A DNA stretch of 5,194 nucleotides from an uncultured Clostridia bacterium (GTDB lineage: Bacteria > Bacillota > Clostridia > TANB77 > CAG-508). Positions within the stretch are counted from its first letter, which is position 1, and every line of letters begins with the position of its first letter. The stretch lies in assembly GCA_904419095.1 (NCBI GenBank), contig CAJFQT010000103.1:1-5194 (forward strand), in the 5' to 3' direction. A program made the translations under genes and the position numbers. The notes under the pieces are model-generated. The model did not search any database, was not told where the DNA came from, and saw nothing but the letters and a program-made list of their open reading frames with translations. This document shows positions 1-5,194 of the stretch, in pieces.

Positions 1-537
1 ATTTACTTCATATATTTTAAAAACAGAATATTCATAAATAACATTATTTACATCAATATTAATCAAATCATCAATCTTCAATAGATGTAAATCACTAAAA
101 AATTTCCCATTATCATAATTATGACCAGCAATACATAAATTACTATTAGCAGGAGGTAAATCACCATGAAATCTACAAGGGAAAATACCAAGAGACTCAT
201 TATCTAAGCTAGAGAAGAAAGGATAAGACAAATTAATTACAGGAATTTGAATATTTCCAACAATCTCATTTTCATCATTTCCTACAGGAATATCAAAAGG
301 ATCTTTATTAGAATATAGTTTCATAATATTATAATTATTGTTTAATTTATCAGAAAAATTTTCATTTTTACTAATCTTAAAAACATTGTAAAAAAGAGAA
401 GAGATAGTAATAAAAAATAAAATAATGCAAAAAATAAAAATATAGAAAAATTTCTTATTTTTTATAGAATATTTATGTTTTTTCATCTTATTACTATTAT
501 TTTCATTATCAGGAATAATCTGTAAAATTTGATTCAT
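1..537 (-). CDS. Sortase, N-terminal part (cut by window edge)
   Basis: This reading frame runs from ATG at 537 to the window edge without a stop, giving the first 179 residues. AGGTG (548-544) lies 6 nt before the ATG and supports this start. Residues 1-28 are polar and basic, residues 29-50 form one hydrophobic membrane segment rich in F and I, and the remainder should lie outside the cell. From about residue 94 the sequence follows the sortase beta-barrel: GNIQIPVINLSYPFFSS, then FPCRFHGDLPP, then the active-site block NLCIAGHNYDNGKFFSDL. His139 in AGHN matches the catalytic histidine of sortases. The catalytic TLxTC cysteine and the arginine would lie in the missing C-terminal part. Sortases cleave a sorting motif and join surface proteins to peptidoglycan or to pilins. 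One N-terminal anchor and the LCIAGHN block suggest a class B- or D-like enzyme, but the class and substrate cannot be fixed from this fragment. No substrate or pilin gene is visible. Isoleucine is almost always ATT, unlike pheST. Confidence 0.88.
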   Translation of the reverse strand, partial: MNQILQIIPDNENNSNKMKKHKYSIKNKKFFYIFIFCIILFFITISSLFYNVFKISKNENFSDKLNNNYNIMKLYSNKDPFDIPVGNDENEIVGNIQIPVINLSYPFFSSLDNESLGIFPCRFHGDLPPANSNLCIAGHNYDNGKFFSDLHLLKIDDLINIDVNNVIYEYSVFKIYEVN

Positions 538-616
538 TTATTTCACCTGCTTCAATAAACTTTTAATTAGTATTTGTAGAATTTTAAAATATATTAGAAG
601 AAATGATGGAAAATAC

Positions 617-645
617 TTGAAAAAAGTCATAAATTATGTTAATAT
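617..645 (+). promoter_or_regulatory. Sigma-A type promoter for the 112-residue gene
   Basis: TTGAAA (617-622) is followed after exactly 17 nt by TAATAT (640-645), and a TG at 637-638 gives an extended -10 (TGTTAATAT). Transcription would begin near 652. This leaves a very short leader with the ribosome binding site AAAAGGA (655-661) almost at the 5' end of the mRNA. The spacing and extended -10 match the promoter at 1157-1185. Confidence 0.6.
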
Positions 646-672
646 ATATTGAGTAAAAGGATGTTGATATAA

Positions 673-1011
673 ATGGAATATAATAGAAAATGCATACAAT
701 ATTTTTTTGATGCAAACAAATATAATCCAAATCAAGTAGTAGAACAAGTAGAGTTAGAAAGAAAGCAAGAATTTCCAAAACAAGAAGCCAAAATAGAAAT
801 CAAACTTAATGAATTTGGAGTATATGTTGCAACTTTGATTTTTGAAAACTCAAAAAGAAAATTTATTAAAAATTTAGAGAATAAATTTAAAAATAATCAC
901 AAAAAAGTTGATAGATATGAAAAATTTATACAGGAAAATTCAAATAGAGTATATGGAAAATATAAACAAACAAAAGAATACAAACCATATATTAATAATA
1001 GCAGTATTTAG
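673..1011 (+). CDS. Unrecognised small basic protein, 112 residues
   Basis: I do not recognise this protein. It starts at ATG 673, 11 nt after AAAAGGA (655-661), which is a somewhat long gap, and it ends at TAG. A promoter with a 17-nt spacer and extended -10 lies directly upstream, which makes it more likely to be a real gene than a chance frame. By count it has 23 K+R against 15 D+E, so it is strongly basic. No signal peptide or membrane segment is visible, and the single cysteine (residue 7) argues against metal binding. Residues about 38-58 (KIEIKLNEFGVYVATLIFE) alternate polar and hydrophobic residues like a beta hairpin. Residues about 59-90 are Lys/Asn/Glu-rich and probably helical, and the C-terminal tail is Tyr/Lys-rich. 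It is a separate unit between a divergent sortase and the pheST leader, so the context does not suggest a function. A cytoplasmic nucleic-acid-binding or regulatory role is possible but only a guess from charge. Confidence 0.7.
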   Translation: MEYNRKCIQYFFDANKYNPNQVVEQVELERKQEFPKQEAKIEIKLNEFGVYVATLIFENSKRKFIKNLENKFKNNHKKVDRYEKFIQENSNRVYGKYKQTKEYKPYINNSSI

Positions 1012-1156
1012 AATTAATCTTCAATTAGTAATTTAAATTTAGAAAATATAAAGTATCAAGCTAGAAAGTGAAATCAATATTTAGGAATCCTCTACAAAAT
1101 TAAGTCTAAACTGTAACAAGCTAAATTACTAATTTAAGTAAAATCAATAAAAAATC
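1012..1156. other. Gene-free AT-rich spacer, no clear terminator
   Basis: I found no reading frame with a ribosome binding site here, and no GC-rich hairpin followed by a T tract that would end transcription of the upstream 112-residue gene. The spacer holds a 13-nt inverted repeat (listed separately) and a short direct repeat CAAGCTA at 1057-1063 and 1117-1123. Messages from the upstream gene might therefore run on into the T-box leader. Confidence 0.5.
1023..1134. repeat. 13-nt inverted repeat with 86-nt spacer
   Basis: AATTAGTAATTTA at 1023-1035 is the exact reverse complement of TAAATTACTAATT at 1122-1134. The arms are AT-only apart from one G/C pair and are 86 nt apart, so the structure would be weak. 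Pairs of this kind can arise by chance in DNA this AT-rich. The sequence match is certain; any function is doubtful. Confidence 0.35.
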
Positions 1157-1185
1157 TTGTATTTTATATTCACATATGATAATAT
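1157..1185 (+). promoter_or_regulatory. Probable promoter of the T-box-pheST operon
   Basis: TTGTAT (1157-1162) and TAATAT (1180-1185) are separated by 17 nt, with TG at 1177-1178 making an extended -10 (TGATAATAT). The predicted start near 1192 lies about 10 nt before the first paired bases of the T-box Stem I, which is the usual arrangement. The -35 is weak (TTG matches only), so the extended -10 probably carries much of the strength. Confidence 0.6.
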
Positions 1186-1390
1186 ATTAATATAATTAAA
1201 TTCAACAAAAAAGCAAAGTACATTTAAGGTCAAAAATTGAAAAAGAGAGAAATGACATTAGCTGAGAATCATTTCCAATTATCTTAGATGGAAATTTCAC
1301 TTTTTTAGAACTTTTTTTGAAAGCTATGTAACACAAAGCTAGTAGAAAAAAGCGGGAAAGCCCGTTATAGCATAAAGAGGTTAGAGTATA

Positions 1391-1429
1391 AAAATATAAA
1401 GTTAATAAAAAATGAAAATATAAAGTTAA
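1391..1429 (+). repeat. 15-nt direct repeat inside the T-box Stem III loop
   Basis: AAAATATAAAGTTAA occurs exactly at 1391-1405 and again at 1415-1429, offset by 24 nt. Its core TAAAGTTAA returns a third time at 1483-1491, next to the 3' arm of Stem III. The repeat lies in the roughly 103-nt AT-rich loop between the Stem III arms, and a small internal duplication may explain why that loop is so long. Confidence 0.6.
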
Positions 1430-1502
1430 ACTTAAAATAAAACTTTTAAATATGCAATATAACAAAATCAAAACAAAATAACTAAAGTTAACTCTAATAA
1501 AA

Positions 1503-1548
1503 ATAGGTGGTACCACGAAAAGAAAAGTTTAAATCCAATTCGTCCTAT
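1503..1548 (+). promoter_or_regulatory. T-box antiterminator with UGGU acceptor-end bulge
   Basis: ATAGG (1503-1507) pairs with CCTAT (1544-1548), and ACG (1515-1517) pairs with CGT (1541-1543). The 7-nt bulge TGGTACC (1508-1514) is left open, which is the classic antiterminator shape. TGGT (1508-1511) would pair with the free NCCA end of uncharged tRNA. The variable base is T1511, complementary to the A73 discriminator usual for tRNA-Phe, so both the codon and the bulge point to the same tRNA. The 3' strand (1541-1548) is also needed by the terminator, so the two structures exclude each other. Confidence 0.92.
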
Positions 1549-1573
1549 GTAAATAGGATAATTGGATTTTTTT
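1531..1573 (+). terminator. Rho-independent terminator of the T-box switch
   Basis: AAATCCAATT (1531-1540) pairs with AATTGGATTT (1560-1569), continued by TCCTAT (1543-1548) with ATAGGA (1553-1558) around the loop GTAA. CG against T forms a small internal bulge. A run of seven T (1567-1573) follows. This hairpin should form when tRNA-Phe is charged and would stop transcription about 74 nt before the pheS start codon. Confidence 0.94.
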
Positions 1574-1646
1574 GAATTTAATTAAAAAATAATAAAGTTA
1601 TTAATTTTAAATTATAAAAAAATAAGAAAAGGAAGGTGCGATAAAA

Positions 1647-2696
1647 ATGGAAGAACAAATAAAAAAAATTAAACAAACATCAGAAAAAGAAATAGCAGAT
1701 GCAAAAGACTTAAAAGTTCTTGAAGATTTAAGAGTAAAATATCTAGGAAAAAAAGGTGAACTTACAGCAGTTTTAAGAGGAATGAAAGACTTAACACCAG
1801 AACAAAGACCAGTAATTGGTAGTTTAGTAAATGATGTAAGAGACGAACTAGAAAAGCAAATAAAAGAAAAAGAAGCGAAATTAAAAGAGGAAGAATTAAA
1901 CAAAAGAATAGAAAGTGAAAAAATAGACATTACACTTCCAAGTACAAAAACAAGAAGAGGAAGCTTACATCCAGTAACAAGAATAATAGAAGATATGGAA
2001 GATTTATTTGTATCTATGGGATATGATGTAGTACAAGGACCAGAATTAGAAACAGATGAATTTTGTTTTGAAAGATTAAATTTACCAAAAGGGCATCCAG
2101 CAAGAGATATGCAAGATAGTTTTTATATAACAGATGAATATTTATTACGTACACAAACATCAGCTGTTCAAGCAAGAACAATGCTAGCAAACACAGAAAA
2201 AACACCAATTAGAATGATAACATGTGGAAAAACATATAGAAGAGAAGATGACGCAACACACTCTCATCAATTTAATCAAATTGAAGGATTAGTAATTGAT
2301 AAAAAAGAAAGAAATGTTTCACTAGCTGACTTAAAAGGAACATTAGAAATATTTGTTAGAAAAATAATAGGAGCTAATTTAGATTTAAGATTTAGACCAA
2401 GTTATTTCCCATTCACAGAACCATCATATGAAGTTGATGTTACATGTTTTAAATGTGGAGGAAAAGGATGTAATTTATGCAAGCAAACAGGATGGATTGA
2501 AGTACTAGGAGCAGGAATAGTACATCCAAATGTTCTAAAAATGAATGGATACAATCCAGACGAATATGGAGGATTTGCATTTGGAACAGGTATTGATAGA
2601 TTAGCAATGTTTAGATATGGAATAACAGATATGAGATATTTATATACAAATGATGTCAGATTTTTAAATCAATTTGATAGAAAGGATGAAGAATAA
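1647..2696 (+). CDS. pheS: Phenylalanyl-tRNA synthetase, alpha subunit
   Basis: PheS is the catalytic subunit of the cytoplasmic alpha2beta2 enzyme that activates phenylalanine with ATP and attaches it to tRNA-Phe. The start ATG lies 8 nt after AGGTG (1634-1638, within GGAAGGTG). At 349 residues it has the usual full length. Residues 1-90 form the charged helical (coiled-coil) arm that contacts tRNA. Class II motif 1 covers about 108-133 (HPVTRIIEDMEDLF onward). Motif 2 covers about 194-214 (GKTYRREDDATHSHQF, with Arg198 as the conserved arginine). Motif 3 covers about 309-325 (GFAFGTGIDRLAMFRYG, with Arg318 invariant). FPFTEPS at 254-260 supplies the two phenylalanines of the substrate pocket. 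Glu258 probably shares a magnesium ion with PheT. Ala311 matches the pocket alanine (Ala294 in E. coli) that sets specificity. Cys267, 270, 275 and 278 make a CX2CX4CX2C cluster that enteric PheS lacks. It is the first gene of a T-box-controlled operon and overlaps pheT by one base. Confidence 0.98.
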   Translation: MEEQIKKIKQTSEKEIADAKDLKVLEDLRVKYLGKKGELTAVLRGMKDLTPEQRPVIGSLVNDVRDELEKQIKEKEAKLKEEELNKRIESEKIDITLPSTKTRRGSLHPVTRIIEDMEDLFVSMGYDVVQGPELETDEFCFERLNLPKGHPARDMQDSFYITDEYLLRTQTSAVQARTMLANTEKTPIRMITCGKTYRREDDATHSHQFNQIEGLVIDKKERNVSLADLKGTLEIFVRKIIGANLDLRFRPSYFPFTEPSYEVDVTCFKCGGKGCNLCKQTGWIEVLGAGIVHPNVLKMNGYNPDEYGGFAFGTGIDRLAMFRYGITDMRYLYTNDVRFLNQFDRKDEE

Positions 2697-5062
2697 TGAT
2701 ATTAAGTAGAAATTTTGTTAAAGATTATGTAGATTTAGATGATAAACTAACAATAAAAGAAATAGCAGAAGCAATGACAAAAGCAGGAAATGAATATGAC
2801 TCAGCAGAAAAATTAGTAAATGCCACACATTTAATAATAGGAGAAATAAAAGAATGTACAATGCATCCAGACTCTGACCATTTACACCTATGCAAAGTAG
2901 ACATAGGAAAAGAAGTATTAAATATAGTATGTGGAGCACCTAATGCAAGAAAAGGGCTAAAAGTAATAGTGGCACAAGTAGGAGCAGAACTACCAGGAGA
3001 TTTTAAAATAAAAAAAGGAATGATAAGAGGTCAAGAATCAAATGGAATGCTTTGTGCTTTATATGAAATAGGAATAGATAAAAAATTCTTATCAGAAGCA
3101 GATAAAAATGGAATATGTGAACTACCACAAGATGCACCAGTAGGAGGAGACCCAATTAAATTTTTAGGATTAGACGACGAAGTAATAGACTTTGAACTAA
3201 CAGCAAATAGAGGAGATTTATTAAGCATTTTGGGAATGGCATATGAATTAGGAGCAATCTATAGTAAAAAAGTAAAAGAAGTAGATATAAAACATAAAGA
3301 AGTAGGAGATGACATAAATAAAGAATTCTCAGTTGAAGTCAACACAGAAAACTGTAAAATGTTTTTAGCCAAAAAAGCAAAAAATGTAAAAATAAAAGAA
3401 AGCCCAGAATTCATAAAAAACAGATTAATTGCTTCAGGAATCAGACCAATAAACAACGTAGTAGACATCAGTAACTATGTAATGCTTGAATTAGGTCAAC
3501 CATTACACTTCTATGATGCAGATAATCTAGGTAAAAAAATAGCTGTTAGAATGGCAGAAGAAAACGAAAAACTTACAACATTGGACAATATAGAAAGAAC
3601 ATTATCAAAAGATGATATAGTAATAACAGACGGAAAAAGATCAATAGGATTAGCAGGCGTTATGGGAGGATTAGACACAGAAGTAGAAGAGACAACAAAA
3701 AATGTAATCATAGAAGCAGCAATTTTTGATTCTGTAAAAGTAAGAGTTACATCAAACAAAATAGTAAGAAGTGAAGCAAGCAACAGATTTGAAAAAGGAC
3801 TAGACCCAGCAAGAACATATATGGCAATCGAAAGAGCATGTACATTACTAGAAAAATATGCAGACGCAGAAATTCAAACAGGAACAGTTAAATATGACAC
3901 AACAAAAAATGAAGAAAAAGAAATAAAAATAACATACAAAAATATAAATGACGTACTAGGAACAAATATTCCAAAAGAAGATATCATAGATGTATTTCAT
4001 AGATTAGGTTTTAAAACTCAAAAAACAGACCCAAAAGATGAAGAAATAACAGTCACAGTACCAACAAGAAGAATAGACATATCAATAAAAGAAGACTTAA
4101 TAGAAGAAATAGGAAGAATCTATGGAGTAGACAACATACAAGGAAGACTACCAGTAGTACCGATGAAAATGGGTACTCTAGACAAAACAATGAGAAAAAT
4201 CAGAAACAAAATGGCAAACCTAGGACTAAATGAAACATTATCATATATACTAGTAAATGACAAAGAAGTAAAAAGATTCACAGCAGACGAATTTGAGCCA
4301 CTTAAACTACTAGCTCCAATAACAGAAGACAGAAACACACTAAGATATAGTGTTATCACATCACTATACAAAATATATGAATACAACAAAGCAAGAGAGA
4401 ACAAAGACATATGTTTATTTGAAATAGGAAAAGGATTCTGGAAAAAAAGAGAAGAATACGGAGAAGAACAAAAAATATGTGTTTTAATGTCAGGAGAATA
4501 TTATAAAGGAATAGGAAAAAATAAAAAAGTAGACTTTTATGTAATAAAAGGAATAGCAGAAGAATTATTAGACTATCTAGGATATGAAGGAAGGTACAGC
4601 TTCATAATGCCAAAAAAACTACCACAAGAATTTCATCCAGGTCAAACAGCTGAAATATCTGTAAACAATGACATAGTAGGAATCATTGGAAAAATACATC
4701 CAAGTATAGAAACAGAAGATGTATATGTAATGGAAATCAATTTAGACAAACTACTAGCAAAAAGAGTAAGCAAAATGAAATTCAAAGAAATATCAAAATT
4801 CCCAACAGTAAAAAAAGACATAGCAGTATTAATAGACAAAAACACAAGCTCAAGTGAAATAGAAAAAATAATAAAGAAAAAAGCAGGAAAATATTTATTA
4901 GATATAAACGTATTTGATGTATATGAAGGCGAAAACATAGAAAAAACAAAAAGAAGTGTAGCATATTCACTAACATTTGGAGCAATGGACAGAACCCTAA
5001 AAGATGAAGAAATAAATGAAATAATGAGAAAGATTATAGAAGAATTAGAAATAAGAAAATAG
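2696..5062 (+). CDS. pheT: Phenylalanyl-tRNA synthetase, beta subunit
   Basis: PheT is the large subunit; it binds the tRNA anticodon and hydrolyses Tyr mischarged to tRNA-Phe. It starts at an ATG sharing its A with the pheS stop (TAATG), with AAAGGA (2681-2686) 9 nt upstream inside pheS, which favours coupled translation. The 788 residues are close to the usual 790-805. Domains in order are an N-terminal helical part (1-38), an EMAP-like OB fold (about 40-150; LIIGEIKECTMHPDSDHLHL), and the B3/B4 editing domain (about 205-380; VDISNYVMLELGQPLHFYD, His271 and Glu340 probably at the editing site). B5 follows (about 405-480; VPTRRIDISIKEDLIEE), with Asp461, Asp467, Glu470 and Glu471 spaced like the known magnesium ligands. 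Next come the inactive catalytic-like core (about 490-690, ending in HPGQ and IGKIHP) and the ferredoxin-fold anticodon-binding domain (about 695-788; KFPTVKKDIAVLID, FDVYEGE, RTLKDEEIN). The C-terminus (ELEIRK) looks a few residues short, and the stop codon lies at the edge of a repeat. Confidence 0.98.
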   Translation: MILSRNFVKDYVDLDDKLTIKEIAEAMTKAGNEYDSAEKLVNATHLIIGEIKECTMHPDSDHLHLCKVDIGKEVLNIVCGAPNARKGLKVIVAQVGAELPGDFKIKKGMIRGQESNGMLCALYEIGIDKKFLSEADKNGICELPQDAPVGGDPIKFLGLDDEVIDFELTANRGDLLSILGMAYELGAIYSKKVKEVDIKHKEVGDDINKEFSVEVNTENCKMFLAKKAKNVKIKESPEFIKNRLIASGIRPINNVVDISNYVMLELGQPLHFYDADNLGKKIAVRMAEENEKLTTLDNIERTLSKDDIVITDGKRSIGLAGVMGGLDTEVEETTKNVIIEAAIFDSVKVRVTSNKIVRSEASNRFEKGLDPARTYMAIERACTLLEKYADAEIQTGTVKYDTTKNEEKEIKITYKNINDVLGTNIPKEDIIDVFHRLGFKTQKTDPKDEEITVTVPTRRIDISIKEDLIEEIGRIYGVDNIQGRLPVVPMKMGTLDKTMRKIRNKMANLGLNETLSYILVNDKEVKRFTADEFEPLKLLAPITEDRNTLRYSVITSLYKIYEYNKARENKDICLFEIGKGFWKKREEYGEEQKICVLMSGEYYKGIGKNKKVDFYVIKGIAEELLDYLGYEGRYSFIMPKKLPQEFHPGQTAEISVNNDIVGIIGKIHPSIETEDVYVMEINLDKLLAKRVSKMKFKEISKFPTVKKDIAVLIDKNTSSSEIEKIIKKKAGKYLLDINVFDVYEGENIEKTKRSVAYSLTFGAMDRTLKDEEINEIMRKIIEELEIRK

Positions 5063-5117
5063 GGATTTAGGGACGGTCCTTAAAATCCCTCCTAGAAGGG
5101 ATTTTGGGGACGGACCT
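5061..5117. repeat. GGGACGG-type foldback repeat at the pheT stop
   Basis: Two similar units stand in tandem: AGGGATTT-A-GGGACGG-T-CCT (5061-5080) and AGGGATTT-TG-GGGACGG-A-CCT (5097-5117). The first unit plus the following TTAAAATCCCT folds on itself (AGGGATTT 5061-5068 with AAATCCCT 5083-5090, then AGGGA 5069-5073 with TCCTT 5077-5081, loop CGG). A competing hairpin pairs AAAATCCCT (5082-5090) with AGGGATTTT (5097-5105) around CCTAGA, and GGTCC (5075-5079) can add pairs with GGACC (5112-5116). It stands out as G/C-rich in an AT-rich background and shares the AG of the pheT TAG stop. From memory, and unverified, similar GGGACGG palindromes are scattered through clostridial genomes as REP-like elements linked to Y1 (IS200-like) transposases. 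No T tract follows directly, so it is not a standard terminator, though it may protect or end the mRNA. Confidence 0.7.
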
Positions 5118-5194
5118 AAAAAATTTTGAGAAATTCAACTAAAAAATAAAATAACAATTAAAGGTAAAAGTAAAAAACAATAAATTCATGAATA
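5118..5194. other. AT-rich tail with no visible feature
   Basis: I see no gene, ribosome binding site paired with a start codon, hairpin with T tract or convincing promoter here. The next gene downstream is outside the window. Confidence 0.5.

Larger units (their letters stand above)
1192..1573 (+). promoter_or_regulatory. T-box riboswitch specific for tRNA-Phe
   Basis: A complete T-box leader sits before pheS and senses uncharged tRNA-Phe. Stem I closes with CAAAAAAG (1206-1213) against CTTTTTTTG (1311-1319). The 5' side of the specifier loop carries the expected AGTA (1217-1220). An 8-bp helix follows, CATTTAAG (1221-1228) with CTTAGATG (1283-1290), then an AG-rich bulge AAGAGAG near 1243-1249, and a distal helix GAAATGA (1249-1255) with TCATTTC (1269-1275) around the loop containing AGCTGAGAA. 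The 3' side of the specifier loop reads GAAATTTCACT; TTC (1296-1298) followed by A is the Phe specifier, and the overlapping TTT is also a Phe codon. A central stem (GCTAT 1323-1327 with ATAGC 1367-1371) contains the hairpin CGGG/CCCG (1353-1364). Stem III pairs TTAGAGT (1381-1387) with ACTCTAA (1491-1497). The T-box consensus TAGGTGGTACCACG is at 1504-1517. These pairings were read by eye; the family assignment is secure. Confidence 0.95.

Noticed and set aside
584..778. Minus-strand 64-residue hydrophobic frame
   Set aside because: It overlaps the promoter and the start of the plus-strand 112-residue gene and has no ribosome binding site that I can see; hydrophobic frames are expected opposite A-rich DNA.
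1012..1156. A second, decayed T-box leader
   Set aside because: Short words such as AAGCTAG recur, but there is no TGGNACC core and no antiterminator or terminator pair.
1202..1516. Minus-strand 104-residue frame
   Set aside because: It lies entirely opposite the T-box leader, whose RNA structure explains the sequence; its F/L/S-rich content is what A-rich DNA gives on the other strand.
1590..1603. Palindrome TAATAAAGTTATTA between the terminator and pheS
   Set aside because: It is AT-only apart from the central G and has a 2-nt loop; expected by chance in this composition.
1607..4985. Several minus-strand frames of 64-107 residues opposite pheS and pheT
   Set aside because: All are shadows of the two long, clearly homologous genes, with low-complexity Ser/Phe/Leu content and no supporting start signals.
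5061..5117. Standard rho-independent terminator after pheT
   Set aside because: The 9-bp hairpin (5082-5105) is followed by GGGGACGG and not by a T tract, so it was listed as a repeat.
5160..5194. Start of a downstream gene at ATG 5188
   Set aside because: The only purine-rich stretch (AAAGG near 5160) is about 25 nt upstream, too far to act as its ribosome binding site, and only two codons are visible.
1..5194. CRISPR array, tRNA or rRNA genes, transposase, toxin-antitoxin pair
   Set aside because: I looked for regularly spaced repeats, tRNA-like sequences, DDE or Y1 transposase motifs and paired small genes, and found none.

Overview
The window is extremely AT-rich and reads as chromosomal DNA of a low-G+C Bacillota, most likely a clostridium. 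The evidence is a canonical T-box leader in front of pheST, strong AGGTG/AAGGA ribosome binding sites, AGA as the usual arginine codon, a sortase with an LCIAGHN active-site block, and a four-cysteine clostridial-type PheS. TGG encodes Trp and the stops are TAA/TAG, so nothing suggests a changed genetic code. The species cannot be named from the sequence alone.

Layout. Positions 1-537 (minus strand) hold the N-terminal 179 codons of a membrane-anchored sortase whose remainder lies beyond the left edge. Positions 538-672 are a divergent intergenic region with a good plus-strand promoter. Positions 673-1011 encode a 112-residue basic protein I do not recognise. Positions 1012-1156 hold no gene; they contain a 13-nt inverted repeat and no clear terminator. 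A second promoter at 1157-1185 starts a leader of about 455 nt that contains a complete Phe-specific T-box riboswitch (Stem I with specifier TTC, a central stem, a Stem III with a long AT-rich loop, and a mutually exclusive antiterminator and terminator). Then come pheS (1647-2696) and pheT (2696-5062), overlapping by one base as TAATG. Immediately after the pheT stop, and sharing its last two bases, is a G-rich repeat element (5061-5117) with two GGGACGG-type units in a foldback. The last 77 bases are featureless AT-rich DNA.

How the parts work together. pheS and pheT encode the alpha and beta subunits of the alpha2beta2 phenylalanyl-tRNA synthetase. Uncharged tRNA-Phe binds the nascent leader through its anticodon (specifier loop) and acceptor end (UGGU in the antiterminator bulge), which stops formation of the terminator and switches on synthesis of the enzyme that charges it. 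The sortase and the small unknown gene appear to be independent transcription units.

I see no mobile element with its own transposase, no CRISPR array and no tRNA or rRNA gene, and no clear previously undescribed multi-gene system. The parts least explained by standard annotation are the 112-residue protein, the repeat at the pheT stop, the internally duplicated Stem III loop and the strong codon-usage contrast between the two strands.
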